DNA of 64,000 bases, taken from assembly GCA_934636105.1 (NCBI GenBank), contig CAKTZR010000001.1, positions 266,354 to 330,353 on the forward strand. The letters run 5' to 3'. Within the stretch, counting starts at the first letter, position 1; each line of letters begins with the position of its first letter. The position numbers and the translations under genes are program-made. This stretch comes from an uncultured Clostridia bacterium (GTDB lineage: Bacteria; Bacillota; Clostridia; Christensenellales; Aristaeellaceae). Positions 23,277 to 32,761 of this stretch are shown in pieces. The notes below the pieces were generated by a model, which worked only from the letters and a program-made list of their open reading frames with translations, was not told the DNA's origin and made no database searches.

Positions 23277-24719
23277 ATGGCTATACAGAAAGCACGGCGC
23301 TCTAAACTGCGGGAGCGCCTGTTCGGGGATCGGGCGTTTTATGCGGAGGTTGTTTCCGTCGTCGTGCCGATCATCATTCAAAATACCGTTTCAAACGTTG
23401 TCAGCCTGCTGGATAATGTCATGGTGGGGCGTGTCGGTACGCTGCAAATGTCGGCGGTCGCTATCGTCAATCAGCTGCTTTTTGTGTTCAATCTGTGTAT
23501 TTTCGGCGGTTTGGCAGGAGCAGGCATTTTTGCGACGCAGTATGCGGGCGCGCATGACGACAAAGGCGTTCGCGACTGCTTCCGCGTGAAGTGGATGATC
23601 GCGCTTTCCATGCTGGCTTGTGCGCTCGTCGTGTTGATCGCATTCCCCAGACAGCTGATCGGTATGTATCTGGCGGAGGGAACTTTGCAGACGGACGCGG
23701 CGGCGACGCTTGGCTTTGGCCTGGAGTATCTGAATGTGATGCTTTGGGGGCTTTTGCCGTTCGGCGTTGCGCAGGTTTACGCCAGCACGCTGCGCGAGGT
23801 GGGCGAAACGCGTCTGCCGATGCTGGCCAGCGTCGTGGCAATTCTGGTCAATCTGGTGTTTAACTACTTCCTGATTTTCGGCAAGTGCGGTTTTCCGGAA
23901 ATGGGCGTGACGGGCGCGGCAATAGCAACCGTGCTTTCGCGATATGTGGAAACGGCGATCATTATGGCGTATACGCATGCAAAATCGCATCATTTCGGTT
24001 TTATCCGCGGCGCATACCGGAGCTTGCATGTGCCGCGTCCGCTGATGCAGAGCATCCTGCGCAGGGGTACGCCGCTGCTGGTCAATGAATTTTTGTGGTC
24101 TTCCGGCATGGCTGTTCTGCTTCAGTGCTATTCCGTGCGCGGGCTTGACGTGGTGGCCGCCTGCAACATTGCCACAACGGTGAGCAATCTGTTCAAGGTT
24201 GTCTTCCTGTCGATGGGCAACGCGGTGGCCATTATGGTGGGGCAGGCGCTTGGCGCGAACGATATCGAACGGGCGAAAAACTGCACATGGCGGCTGATGA
24301 CCGTGGCTGTCGGCTCAAATCTGATTATGGCTACGCTGCTGACGGTGTTTGCACCTGCCATTCCGCATATTTATAATACGGAGCCGCATGTCCGCCAAAT
24401 TGCGACCCAGCTGCTCTATGTCATTGCGGTGATGATGCCTGCGTATTCCTTCTCGCATTGCTGCTATTTCACGCTCCGTTCCGGCGGCAAGACGATCATC
24501 ACGTTTTTGTTTGACAGCGTGTTCACGTGGTGCGTCAACGTTCCGGTGGCATGGCTGCTGGCTTATCGGACGGGTCTTCATATTGTACCGTTGTATTTCA
24601 GCGTGCAGGCGCTTGAGCTGGTGAAGGTTGTCGTCGGCTTTGTGCTGGTGAAGAAAGGCGTTTGGATTCACAACATTGTTGCACCCGTGGCGGCGGAAGA
24701 GAATTCCGCTCAAGTCTAA
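23277..24719 (+). CDS. MATE-family efflux transporter
   Basis: 480-residue transporter with about 12 membrane helices in two related halves, exporting organic cations or drugs by Na+ or H+ exchange. Family traits are SLLDNVMVGRVGTLQMSAVAI near the N terminus and NAVAIMVGQALGANDIERAK opening the second half. The ATG follows GGAGGGGAAA. It stands alone between its own promoter and a bidirectional terminator. The substrate cannot be told. Confidence 0.9.
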   Translation: MAIQKARRSKLRERLFGDRAFYAEVVSVVVPIIIQNTVSNVVSLLDNVMVGRVGTLQMSAVAIVNQLLFVFNLCIFGGLAGAGIFATQYAGAHDDKGVRDCFRVKWMIALSMLACALVVLIAFPRQLIGMYLAEGTLQTDAAATLGFGLEYLNVMLWGLLPFGVAQVYASTLREVGETRLPMLASVVAILVNLVFNYFLIFGKCGFPEMGVTGAAIATVLSRYVETAIIMAYTHAKSHHFGFIRGAYRSLHVPRPLMQSILRRGTPLLVNEFLWSSGMAVLLQCYSVRGLDVVAACNIATTVSNLFKVVFLSMGNAVAIMVGQALGANDIERAKNCTWRLMTVAVGSNLIMATLLTVFAPAIPHIYNTEPHVRQIATQLLYVIAVMMPAYSFSHCCYFTLRSGGKTIITFLFDSVFTWCVNVPVAWLLAYRTGLHIVPLYFSVQALELVKVVVGFVLVKKGVWIHNIVAPVAAEENSAQV

Positions 24720-24721
24720 AA

Positions 24722-24764
24722 AAGAGAAGCAGGAGAGCGAAAGTCGTTTTCCTGCTTCTTTGCT
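24722..24764. terminator. Bidirectional terminator between the MATE and recX genes
   Basis: AGAAGCAGGA and TCCTGCTTCT pair across a 16-base loop, with A and T runs on the two sides; the genes converge here. Confidence 0.78.
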
Positions 24765-25387
24765 TATTCTATTTCTTCTTTGAGCATGTCAAGCGCCTGT
24801 TTGGCTTCGGTATAACCGTATCCGCGTCTGGCGAGGGCGGCGAGGATTTTCTGCCTGTCCTTGGGATCGAAAAGATCCTTGCCGGATGCGGCTTTTCGCG
24901 CCGCTTTGAGCGCGCCGGAAAGCAGATCGTCCTCGTCGATGGCGGAAAGCGCTTCGTCAATGGCTTCGCTGCCCACACCTTTGCGGCGAAGCTCCATGCG
25001 GATACGCCGCGAGCCCATGCCTTTGTTGGTACGTGACGCGGCCCATTGCTCGGCGAAATCGCTGTCGTTGATATATCCGGCTTCATCCAGCCGCGCCATC
25101 ACGCGGGCGATGGTGCGTTCCGGATAGGCGTTTTTGCGCAGAGCGTCGGCGATTTCCTGCTGGGTTCTGGGACGCATAGCCAGCAGGGCGACGGCCTTTT
25201 CCATCGCAAACGGATAAGAACGCTCTAGCAGAAAGCTGTCGAAGGCTTCCCGGTCAAACGGCGTTCCGCCGCGATAAGGGCGTTCTTTGAGCATGGCGCG
25301 CGGCATGGCGAGCGTTTCACCGCTTGAGAGTGTCAATGTGGCGCGCCCGTGATCCCGATGGACGCTGATGAGCTTTGCATCCATCAT
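24764..25387 (-). CDS. recX: RecX regulator of RecA
   Basis: 207-residue RecX, which limits RecA filament growth. The three-helix repeats are visible, with LLAMRPRTQQEIADALRKNAY, VMARLDEAGYINDSDFAEQW, NKGMGSRRIRMELRRKGV and a C-terminal repeat ending RRGYGYTEAKQALDML. The ATG overlaps the pncB stop by one base (TAATG) with little ribosome-binding site, so it depends on translation of pncB. Last gene of the lgt-pncB-recX operon. Confidence 0.9.
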   Translation of the reverse strand: MMDAKLISVHRDHGRATLTLSSGETLAMPRAMLKERPYRGGTPFDREAFDSFLLERSYPFAMEKAVALLAMRPRTQQEIADALRKNAYPERTIARVMARLDEAGYINDSDFAEQWAASRTNKGMGSRRIRMELRRKGVGSEAIDEALSAIDEDDLLSGALKAARKAASGKDLFDPKDRQKILAALARRGYGYTEAKQALDMLKEEIE

Positions 25388-26823
25388 TAGGCTTTGCCGC
25401 GGCGTTCTTCCAACATGCCGCGCTTGAGTTCATAGAGGGGCTTGGACAGATCGACCTTGTAGCGGTGCGGACTGTGCAGACGCTTATATTCGTCCCAGAA
25501 GGTCTCCATTTCATGTTTGGCGTAGGCGGAAATCTCGGAAAGCGTCGGCAAGTCATAAACCAGTTCGCCGTGTTCAAAGACGGGCGCCAGCAGGGAGCGA
25601 ACTTCGTAATCGCAGAGCGTCATCTTTTTCCACGTGTTTTCCGGATCAAAGATTTCAAGCGGTTCGCCGGAGGTGAAATCCTCGCCCTCCAGCGCAATCA
25701 GATCGGCCAGCGCCTTGCCGGAAAGACGGTCATAGAAACGATAGAGCCGCTTGACGCCCGGATTGGTGATCTTCGCCGGGTTTTCGGAAATCTTGATGCG
25801 CGGCTCGAACTTTCCGTTCACTTCCTCGGCAGAGAGCTTATAAACGCCGCCGAGCGCCGGATTGTCCATGCTGGTAATCATGCGCGTGCCCACGCCCCAG
25901 ACGTTGATGGCCGCGCCCTGCGCCTTCAAATCCCAGATGACTTCTTCATCCAGATCGCCGGAGGCGAAGATTTTCGCATTCGGGAAACCGGCTTCATCCA
26001 GCATTTTGCGCGCCTGACGGCTCAGGAAAGCGAGATCGCCGCTGTCCAGACGAATGCCTGTCGGCTCATACCCCTTGGCGCGCAGCTCGTTGAAGACGGT
26101 GATCGCGTTCGGCACGCCGCTGGTCAGCGTGTCATAGGTGTCTACCAGCAGCAGGCAGTTGTTCGGGAAAACCTCTGCATAAGCGCGGAAAGCGCTCAAC
26201 TCATCCGGGAAGGACATGACCCAGCTGTGTGCATGCGTGCCGCCGACAGGTACGCCGAAAAGCTGGCCGGTGAGCACGTTGCTCGTGGCCTGACAGCCGC
26301 CGATGATGGCCGCGCGCGCGCCGTAAATGCCCGCATCCGGCCCTTGCGCGCGGCGAAGGCCAAATTCCAGCACGCTGTCGCCGCGCGCAGCCTGCACCAC
26401 GCGGGAAGCCTTCGTGGCGATCAGCGTCTGGTGATTGATGATGTTCAGCAGTGCGGTTTCAAGAAGCTGCGCTTCCATAATCGGGGCAATGACGCGGACA
26501 ATCGGCTCGCCGGGGAAAATGATCGTGCCTTCCGGTACGGCCAGAATTTCGCCGGTGAAGCGGAGCGTGGACAGGCGCGCGAGGAAGGCCTCGTCAAAAA
26601 TATTCAGGCTGCGCAGATAGGCGATATCCTCATTTGAGAAATGCAGATTCTTCACATAGTCAATCGCCTGCTCAAGACCGGCAGCTACGGCATAGGCGGT
26701 CATGTCGCCCTGCTTGCGATAGAAAATATCGAAGCAGGCACGGTTATTCTCCATACCGAACCGCAGGTAGCCGTTCATCATCGTCAGCTCGTACAGGTCG
26801 GTCATCATGGTCAAATTACGCAT
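25387..26823 (-). CDS. pncB: Nicotinate phosphoribosyltransferase
   Basis: 478-residue PncB, converting nicotinate and PRPP to nicotinate mononucleotide for NAD salvage. Visible landmarks: MMTDLYELTMMNGYL at the N terminus, FGLRRAQGPDAG, GTHAHSW with the phosphorylatable His of the family, and GIRLDSGDL. The start codon touches the TAA of lgt, and recX overlaps its end, so the three form one operon. No de novo NAD genes are present in the window. Confidence 0.95.
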   Translation of the reverse strand: MRNLTMMTDLYELTMMNGYLRFGMENNRACFDIFYRKQGDMTAYAVAAGLEQAIDYVKNLHFSNEDIAYLRSLNIFDEAFLARLSTLRFTGEILAVPEGTIIFPGEPIVRVIAPIMEAQLLETALLNIINHQTLIATKASRVVQAARGDSVLEFGLRRAQGPDAGIYGARAAIIGGCQATSNVLTGQLFGVPVGGTHAHSWVMSFPDELSAFRAYAEVFPNNCLLLVDTYDTLTSGVPNAITVFNELRAKGYEPTGIRLDSGDLAFLSRQARKMLDEAGFPNAKIFASGDLDEEVIWDLKAQGAAINVWGVGTRMITSMDNPALGGVYKLSAEEVNGKFEPRIKISENPAKITNPGVKRLYRFYDRLSGKALADLIALEGEDFTSGEPLEIFDPENTWKKMTLCDYEVRSLLAPVFEHGELVYDLPTLSEISAYAKHEMETFWDEYKRLHSPHRYKVDLSKPLYELKRGMLEERRGKA

Positions 26824-27972
26824 TTAATCAATCTCGCTTTCTGAAATCTGGGGACACAGGGGATAGCAGAGCAGCCAGCCGCACAGCATGAGCTGAATCA
26901 TCGCGGCGCACTGGCGCAGGGTGACATAATAGGTATTGTCTTCGTTGGCGCGGGTCAATCCGGCAATGAACAGCCCGATGAGGAACACGCCGTCGGCCAG
27001 CAGCGGCGCGGCAATGCGCCAACTGAAGCGTCCGCTGTCCATCGTCCAAAGGATGATGATTGCAAGCTGGGAGACAAACAGCACGAGCAGGCTGATTTGG
27101 GAGAACGTGAACAGAAAGCTGTATGCGCCGCGCTCAAACTCGCCCAGGAATGTGACGGCGATGCACAGAACGGCGCTGACCAGCGGCGCGATGGTGACGG
27201 CGCTGATGCGGTCGCGGATGCGCACGAAGAAATAAACCGCAACGCCGAGCGCCGCAATGGCAGAGAGCACCTGCGAGATGCGGACAAATTCGCTGATGAA
27301 CGTCAGGCTGTCGTTGCGCAGGCCTTCGATTACGGTTCGGCCGGAGCAATACAGCAGCAGATACCAGCAGAACACATCGCCCCTGCGGCGGCGGTGCTTG
27401 CGAATTACCATCAACAGGGCAAAGACGAGGATATCCCAGCAGAATTCATAAAAGAACGTCGCCATGTGCCAATACCACACATCGCCGACCGGGATTTCCA
27501 CCGCAAAGGGGAAGAACTGGAGACTTTCCTCCGAAATGCGCAGGCCGTAGGCTTCCATATTGATATAGTTGCCCCAGCGGCCGATGCCCTGTCCAAGCAC
27601 AAGAGCGGGAGCGACAACGTCCAATAGCGTCAGCGTGGAAATTTTGTGTTTTCTGCTGACCAGCTTTGCAGCAATCAGGCCGCCGATAACGCCGCCATAG
27701 ATGGCCAAACCGCCCTCGCGGATGTTAAAAATGGAAAGTAAATTTTCGCTGTAATCGTTAAAGCGGAAAATCACATAGTACAGCCGCGCGCAGATGATGC
27801 CAAGTGGAATGGCATAAAGCAGAAAATCAATGGCGGTATCCTGCGGCAGACGCAGGCGGCGCGCTTCGTTTGAAGCCAGAAAATAGCCGATGACAATCGC
27901 GCTGACGATTAAAATTGCGTACCAGCTGACGCCTAAAAAGGCGACGCGGTCCAAAAGGGGCCTGCTGAGCAT
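26824..27972 (-). CDS. lgt: Prolipoprotein diacylglyceryl transferase with extra C-terminal membrane domain
   Basis: 382-residue protein. Residues 1 to about 250 form Lgt, which attaches diacylglycerol to the lipobox cysteine: VIFRFNDYSENL, REGGLAIYGGVIGG and the signature GQGIGRWGNYINMEAYG are present, as is SGRTVIEGLR. Typical Lgt is 260-290 residues; here about 130 further residues add roughly four membrane helices of unknown function (from VRISQVLSAIAAL onward). The ATG at 27972 follows GGGAGGTTTTT. First gene of the lgt-pncB-recX operon. Confidence 0.9.
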   Translation of the reverse strand: MLSRPLLDRVAFLGVSWYAILIVSAIVIGYFLASNEARRLRLPQDTAIDFLLYAIPLGIICARLYYVIFRFNDYSENLLSIFNIREGGLAIYGGVIGGLIAAKLVSRKHKISTLTLLDVVAPALVLGQGIGRWGNYINMEAYGLRISEESLQFFPFAVEIPVGDVWYWHMATFFYEFCWDILVFALLMVIRKHRRRRGDVFCWYLLLYCSGRTVIEGLRNDSLTFISEFVRISQVLSAIAALGVAVYFFVRIRDRISAVTIAPLVSAVLCIAVTFLGEFERGAYSFLFTFSQISLLVLFVSQLAIIILWTMDSGRFSWRIAAPLLADGVFLIGLFIAGLTRANEDNTYYVTLRQCAAMIQLMLCGWLLCYPLCPQISESEID

Positions 27973-28018
27973 AAAAACCTCCCTGACAAACAGAAAATGG
28001 TCTATCCGTATCTTGATT

Positions 28019-28047
28019 AGTATAGCGCCGGGATATCCGCCTGTCAA
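28019..28047 (-). promoter_or_regulatory. Promoter of the lgt-pncB-recX operon
   Basis: Minus strand TTGACA (28047-28042), 17-base spacer, TATACT (28024-28019). Confidence 0.82.
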
Positions 28048-28097
28048 GAAATGGTTGTATTTCGCATGCGACATAAACGGAAAGTTGGCTTTTGCTC

Positions 28098-28126
28098 TTG
28101 CCGATCGGGCTTCATGATGTTATAAT
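28098..28126 (+). promoter_or_regulatory. Promoter of upp
   Basis: TTGCCG (28098-28103), 17-base spacer, perfect TATAAT (28121-28126). Confidence 0.75.
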
Positions 28127-28182
28127 GAAAAAAACGCAGGTAAAAGGCGTTCTTTCGTCGCGCCTGCTAAGGAGGAAAAAAC

Positions 28183-28812
28183 ATGTCTGTTGTTCATGTT
28201 ATGGATCATCCGCTGATTCAGCATAAGCTCTCTCTGATGCGTGATCAGGAAACTGGCCCCAAGGAGTTCCGCGAGCTGCTGAACGAAATCTCCATGCTGA
28301 TGGCCTACGAGGTCACCCGCGATCTGCCGCTCAAGACGGTTGAAATTGAAACGCCGATCTGCCGCGCACAGACTAAGGTCATTGCCGGCAAGAAGTTGGC
28401 CATTGTGCCGATTCTGCGCGCCGGATTGGGCATGGTGGATGGCATTATGAGCCTTGTTCCCGCCGCGAAGGTCGGTCATATCGGCCTGTATCGCGATCCG
28501 AACACCCTTGAGCCGGTGGAATACTACTGCAAGCTCCCGGCAGATGCGCAGGAGCGCGAAATTCTGCTGGTTGATCCGATGCTGGCGACCGGCGGCTCTG
28601 CTTCGGCGGCTATCGGCTTCCTCAAGAAGCGCGGCTGCAAGAATATCAAGCTCGTCAACCTGATTGCCGCGCCGGAAGGCATTGCGCGCGTGCAGGCTGA
28701 TCATCCGGACGTGGATATCTATGTCGCGGGCATGGATGAAAAGCTCAACGATCATGGCTACATCATTCCGGGTCTCGGCGATGCGGGCGACCGCCTTTTC
28801 GGCACCAAGTAA
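28183..28812 (+). CDS. upp: Uracil phosphoribosyltransferase
   Basis: 209-residue Upp, salvaging uracil to UMP with PRPP. It has the family start (VIMDHPLIQHKLSLMRD-like), the flexible-loop region ETPICRAQTKVI, the PRPP-binding motif VDPMLATGGSASAA (about 130-143) and the C-terminal GLGDAGDRLFGTK. The ATG follows AAGGAGGAAAAAAC. Single gene with its own promoter and terminator. Confidence 0.97.
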   Translation: MSVVHVMDHPLIQHKLSLMRDQETGPKEFRELLNEISMLMAYEVTRDLPLKTVEIETPICRAQTKVIAGKKLAIVPILRAGLGMVDGIMSLVPAAKVGHIGLYRDPNTLEPVEYYCKLPADAQEREILLVDPMLATGGSASAAIGFLKKRGCKNIKLVNLIAAPEGIARVQADHPDVDIYVAGMDEKLNDHGYIIPGLGDAGDRLFGTK

Positions 28813-28816
28813 GAGG

Positions 28817-28850
28817 AAAAAAGTACGTCGGCAGCGGCGTACTTTTCTTT
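28817..28850 (+). terminator. Terminator after upp
   Basis: AAAAGTACG...CGTACTTTT stem-loop followed by CTTTTG. Confidence 0.78.
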
Positions 28851-28857
28851 TGTTTTG

Positions 28858-28886
28858 TTGCGGCGTGTATGGCTTTATGCTATAAT
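28858..28886 (+). promoter_or_regulatory. Promoter of the glycosyltransferase gene
   Basis: TTGCGG (28858-28863), 17-base spacer, TGC-extended TATAAT (28881-28886). Confidence 0.7.
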
Positions 28887-28920
28887 GAAGGCAATTCAAC
28901 GAGTTGAGGGGAATGGAACC

Positions 28921-29895
28921 ATGAAAGATCATATCGCCGTATTGATTCCGTGCTATAACGAAAGCAAAACCATCGAAAAGGTGGTGCGGGATTTCAAACG
29001 CGTTCTGCCGGATGCAGCGGTTTATGTTTATGATAACAATTCCAGCGATGGAACGGGCGAAATTGCCGCGCGCGCGGGTGCGATTGTGCGCAGGGAACGC
29101 ATGCAGGGCAAGGGCAGCGTGATTCGCCGCATGTTCCGCGAGATTGACGCGGATTGTTATCTGATGGTGGATGGCGATGATACTTATCCGGCTGAAGATG
29201 CGCCTGCGATGGTAGCGGCTGTGCTTGACGAGCAGGCGGATATGGTGGTCGGCGACCGTCTGTCCAGCACCTATTTCACCGAGAACAAGCGTCCCTTCCA
29301 CAATTTGGGCAACGGATTGGTGCGCGCCAGCATCAACCACCTGTTCGGAAGCGATATCAAGGATATCATGACGGGTTATCGCGCGTTCAGCTATGCGTTT
29401 GTCAAAACCTATCCGGTGCTCTCCAAGGGCTTTGAAATTGAGACGGATATGACCATTCACGCCATCAATCGCAGAATGCAGGTCAGCAATATCGTTGTCT
29501 CTTATCGCGACAGGCCGGATGGCAGCGAATCCAAGCTCAATACCTATCAGGATGGCGCAAAGGTGCTGCTGACCATTGCGCGGCTCTACAAAAACTACAA
29601 GCCATTTGCATTTTTCGGCTTGCTGGCGCTGATTCTGGCGCTGATTTCGATTGGTTTCATGATTCCCGTATTGATGGAATTTGCAAAAACGGGGCTTGTG
29701 CCGCGTTTCCCGACGCTGATTGCCTGCTGTGTGACGATGCTTGCGGCGCTGCTGCTGTTCATTGCGGGTTTGATTCTTTCTACGCTTCAGGAAAAGGACA
29801 AGCGGGATTTTGAATTTGAGCTTCAGCAGGTCGGCGATCAATACCGTCGTCTTGCGCGGGAAGAAATCAAGAAGGACGAAAAGGTCTCCGCGTAA
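28921..29895 (+). CDS. Family 2 glycosyltransferase, membrane-anchored
   Basis: 324-residue GT2 enzyme similar to dolichol/polyprenyl-phosphate sugar synthases. N-terminal GT-A domain: AVLIPCYNESKTI, DNNSSDGT, the metal-binding DGDDTYP and DIMTGYRAFSYAF. Two C-terminal helices (about 228-252 and 266-290) anchor it, ending with a basic tail. It probably transfers a sugar to undecaprenyl phosphate for envelope decoration. The ATG at 28921 follows GAGGGGA; upstream in-frame ATGs overlap the promoter. It is followed 6 bases later by a QueG-like gene. Confidence 0.85.
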   Translation: MKDHIAVLIPCYNESKTIEKVVRDFKRVLPDAAVYVYDNNSSDGTGEIAARAGAIVRRERMQGKGSVIRRMFREIDADCYLMVDGDDTYPAEDAPAMVAAVLDEQADMVVGDRLSSTYFTENKRPFHNLGNGLVRASINHLFGSDIKDIMTGYRAFSYAFVKTYPVLSKGFEIETDMTIHAINRRMQVSNIVVSYRDRPDGSESKLNTYQDGAKVLLTIARLYKNYKPFAFFGLLALILALISIGFMIPVLMEFAKTGLVPRFPTLIACCVTMLAALLLFIAGLILSTLQEKDKRDFEFELQQVGDQYRRLAREEIKKDEKVSA

Positions 29896-29901
29896 CGAAG
29901 C

Positions 29902-30888
29902 ATGGAACGAATGGACGAACTGACATTTGCTCGCATGGCCCGTCAGGCCGGGTTCGGCAGGACGGGCTTTTGCAGTGCAAAAGATTTTGCGGTTGAGCGG
30001 GAAGCCGTCGCGCGTGGGCCGGAGATTGCCGAACGCCGGCAGCTTCGTTTTGATCCGATGGAGGATGACGCAAGAGCACGAAGCATTGCTGTGCTGCTGT
30101 GGCCCTATCTTCCGGCAGCGCAGGAGGAAAAAGGCTGCGTTTTTGTGGACGGTTACTATTTTGCATCCAATATGGCGTATCACGCGGCGAAAAAGCTGGA
30201 GGAGCAGCTGGCACAGGCAGGGCATTTTGCCAAGGCGAATGTTCCATATCCGGCCAGAGAAGCGGCGCTTCGGGCGGGAATCGGCGTCATCGGGCAAAAC
30301 GGCATGCTCATCACGCCGGAATACGGTTCTCGGTTTGTGATTATTTTGATGGCGACGGATATAGCGCGTGAAGAAGCGGATCAAACGGCAAGCGGCGGCT
30401 GTCTGCGGTGCGGACGGTGTGCGAGAGCCTGCCCGGCAGGCGCGATTGATGCAAACGGCATGAGTCATCCGGAAAGGTGCATTCGTAATTTCATGCTGGA
30501 AGGCGTCGTTGCGCCGGAACATCTGCGGGAAAAGATGGGCATGCGGCTTGTCGGCTGCGACATTTGTCAGCGTGTTTGTCCGATGCAGCCGAAATTCGAA
30601 CCGGGCCGAACGCTCGGGCTTAAGTTGGATGAACTGATGACGACGGATCAGGCTGTTTTTTCTGCGTCCATTCGGAAGTTGGCGGATGAAATCGGGCGGA
30701 ACACGGCCAGACCACAGCGTGTCCGCGCGCAGGCGGCGCTGCTTGCGGGAAACAGCGGAAACAAAGCGTATCTGCCCGTGCTGGAAAGTTGGGCGCAGAT
30801 GCCGTTTGAAGCCGTGGCCGAACACGCGCGCTGGGCGAAGGCGCGTCTTTTGAACGCGGGGCTTGACCGAACGGATAAAACCGATTAA
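29902..30888 (+). CDS. queG: QueG-like epoxyqueuosine reductase
   Basis: 328-residue cobalamin and iron-sulfur reductase for the last step of queuosine formation in tRNA. Visible: AALRAGIGVIGQNGMLITPEYGS (cobalamin-binding region) and two 4Fe-4S motifs, CLRCGRCARACPAGAI (about 161-176) and CDICQRVCP (about 213-221), plus a short C-terminal HEAT-like part. It is shorter than the 379-residue E. coli enzyme, especially at the start, but Clostridia relatives are often this size. No queuosine synthesis genes are nearby. Confidence 0.75.
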   Translation: MERMDELTFARMARQAGFGRTGFCSAKDFAVEREAVARGPEIAERRQLRFDPMEDDARARSIAVLLWPYLPAAQEEKGCVFVDGYYFASNMAYHAAKKLEEQLAQAGHFAKANVPYPAREAALRAGIGVIGQNGMLITPEYGSRFVIILMATDIAREEADQTASGGCLRCGRCARACPAGAIDANGMSHPERCIRNFMLEGVVAPEHLREKMGMRLVGCDICQRVCPMQPKFEPGRTLGLKLDELMTTDQAVFSASIRKLADEIGRNTARPQRVRAQAALLAGNSGNKAYLPVLESWAQMPFEAVAEHARWAKARLLNAGLDRTDKTD

Positions 30889-30922
30889 AATAAATCCAAA
30901 TGGCTGATTGGGAGGAAATGCT

Positions 30923-32761
30923 TTGCTCAAAGAACAAATTGAAAGCCTGCTTGACCGCGTTCAAAAACCGGCGCGGTATATGGGCGGCGAGATGAATTGT
31001 GTACTGAAAGATCCAAACAGTGTGGATATTCGATATGCGTTTGCTTTTCCGGATGTTTACGAGGTCGGCATGAGCCATCTCGGCTCGCGCATTCTCTACG
31101 ATATCATCAATAAGCGGGAAGATGCGCTCTGTGAGCGCGTCTTTATGCCTTGGGTGGATATGGCGGATTTAATGCGTCAGGAAGGCGTGCCGCTCTTTTC
31201 GCTGGAAACGCGTTCGCCTATCGGCGGTTTTGATATGTTGGGCTTTACGCTTCAATATGAAATGAGCTATACCAACATTCTGGAAATGCTTGATCTGTCC
31301 GGTATTCCGCTTCGCAGTGAAGACCGCACGTGGGAACATCCGATTGTGATTGCGGGTGGCCCGTGCGCGTTTAATCCCGAACCGCTGTATGCGTTTATCG
31401 ACGCATTTTCCATCGGCGATGGCGAAATCAGCACGTTGGAAACCATCGACGTGGTGAAGCGGTGCAAACAGGAAGGCGTTTCCCGCGAGGAGTGCCTGCG
31501 CCGCTTGTCCCGCCTGCATGGCGTGTATGTGCCCAGCCTGTATCGCGCGGCGTACAATGAGGACGGAACGCTGGCTTCCTTTGAACCGACGGAAGAAGGC
31601 GTGCCGCGCACCGTGGTCAAAAACATGATCGCCAACATCGATACGGCGGCTTATCCGGAAAGCATCATCGTGCCGTTCATGGAGATTGTGCATGACCGCA
31701 TCAACATCGAGGTGCTGCGCGGCTGCACGCGTGGCTGCCGATTCTGTCAGGCCGGCATGATTTATCGTCCTGTGCGCGAGCGCAGTGTGGAACATCTGCT
31801 TGATTTGGCGCAGAAGCTTGTCGATTCAACGGGCTACGAGGAAATCACGCTGTCTTCTCTGTCCACGGGCGACTATACCTGCCTGCCCGAACTGGCGCAC
31901 AAGCTGATGGATAAATTCCAGGAGGAGCGCATTGCACTGTCTCTGCCGAGCCTGCGTTTGGACAGCAAGCTCAAGGAAACGCTGGAGGAGACGCAGAAAG
32001 TGCGCAAAACCAGCCTGACCTACGCCATGGAGGCCGGTACGCAGAGGCTTCGCGATGTGATTAACAAGGGCATCACCGAGGAAAATTTGATGAGCTCGGT
32101 GGGCGACGCGTTTGCAGGCGGCTGGAGCAGCGTGAAGCTGTATTTCATGTTCGGCCTGCCGACGGAGACCACGGAAGATCTCAACGGCATCGCGGATTTG
32201 GCTTCCAAGGTAGTTCGCAAGTATTTTGAAACGCCGAAGAATGTCCGTGCGCGCGGCCTGCGCGTCAACTGCTCGGCCAGCTGCTTTGTACCCAAGCCGT
32301 TTACGCCGTTTCAGTGGGAACCGCAGGATACCATTGAGCAGTTTGAAGAAAAGCAGAAGCATCTCTGCCAGATCATGCACATTAAGGGTGTGGAATTTAA
32401 CTGGCATACGCCGCAGGTTTCTTTCCTTGAGGCCTGCTTTGCGCGCGGCGACCGAAAAATGGCCGATGTGCTGGAAGCTGCGTGGCGTCTGGGCTGCCGA
32501 TTTGACGGCTGGACGGATCAATTCAGCTTTGAAAACTGGATGAAGGCGTTTGAACAGTGCGACGTGGATCCGGCGTTTTATGCGAACCGCCGCCGCGAGA
32601 AGGGCGAACTGCTCCCGTGGTCGTTCATTGATGCAGGTGTGACGGAAGCCTATCTCTGGCGTGAGCATGAGCGTGCCATGCGTGCGGAAACCACGCCGGA
32701 CTGCCGAAAGGGCTGTCAGGGATGCGGCCTGAAGCGATTTGAAGGAGCGTGTGAAGGATGA
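30923..32761 (+). CDS. Radical SAM protein, TIGR03960 family
   Basis: 612-residue protein with an N-terminal B12-binding-like region (YAFAFPDVYEVGMSHLGSRILYDI) and a radical SAM core with RGCTRGCRFCQAGMIYRP, a CxxxCxxC cluster site near residue 270. A Cys-rich C terminus (CRKGCQGCGLKRF) follows. The best start is a TTG at 30923, 7 bases after GGGAGG; there is no in-frame ATG near. It overlaps the next gene, the usual TIGR03936 partner in Clostridia, by four bases. The reaction catalysed is not known to me; the pair is usually found beside ribosome or RNase genes. Confidence 0.85.
   Translation: MLKEQIESLLDRVQKPARYMGGEMNCVLKDPNSVDIRYAFAFPDVYEVGMSHLGSRILYDIINKREDALCERVFMPWVDMADLMRQEGVPLFSLETRSPIGGFDMLGFTLQYEMSYTNILEMLDLSGIPLRSEDRTWEHPIVIAGGPCAFNPEPLYAFIDAFSIGDGEISTLETIDVVKRCKQEGVSREECLRRLSRLHGVYVPSLYRAAYNEDGTLASFEPTEEGVPRTVVKNMIANIDTAAYPESIIVPFMEIVHDRINIEVLRGCTRGCRFCQAGMIYRPVRERSVEHLLDLAQKLVDSTGYEEITLSSLSTGDYTCLPELAHKLMDKFQEERIALSLPSLRLDSKLKETLEETQKVRKTSLTYAMEAGTQRLRDVINKGITEENLMSSVGDAFAGGWSSVKLYFMFGLPTETTEDLNGIADLASKVVRKYFETPKNVRARGLRVNCSASCFVPKPFTPFQWEPQDTIEQFEEKQKHLCQIMHIKGVEFNWHTPQVSFLEACFARGDRKMADVLEAAWRLGCRFDGWTDQFSFENWMKAFEQCDVDPAFYANRRREKGELLPWSFIDAGVTEAYLWREHERAMRAETTPDCRKGCQGCGLKRFEGACEG

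Noticed and set aside
28120..30930. 936-codon minus-strand frame opposite upp, the glycosyltransferase and queG
   Set aside because: It spans three confident plus-strand genes and their terminator; product rich in Arg/His/Asn with no domain.
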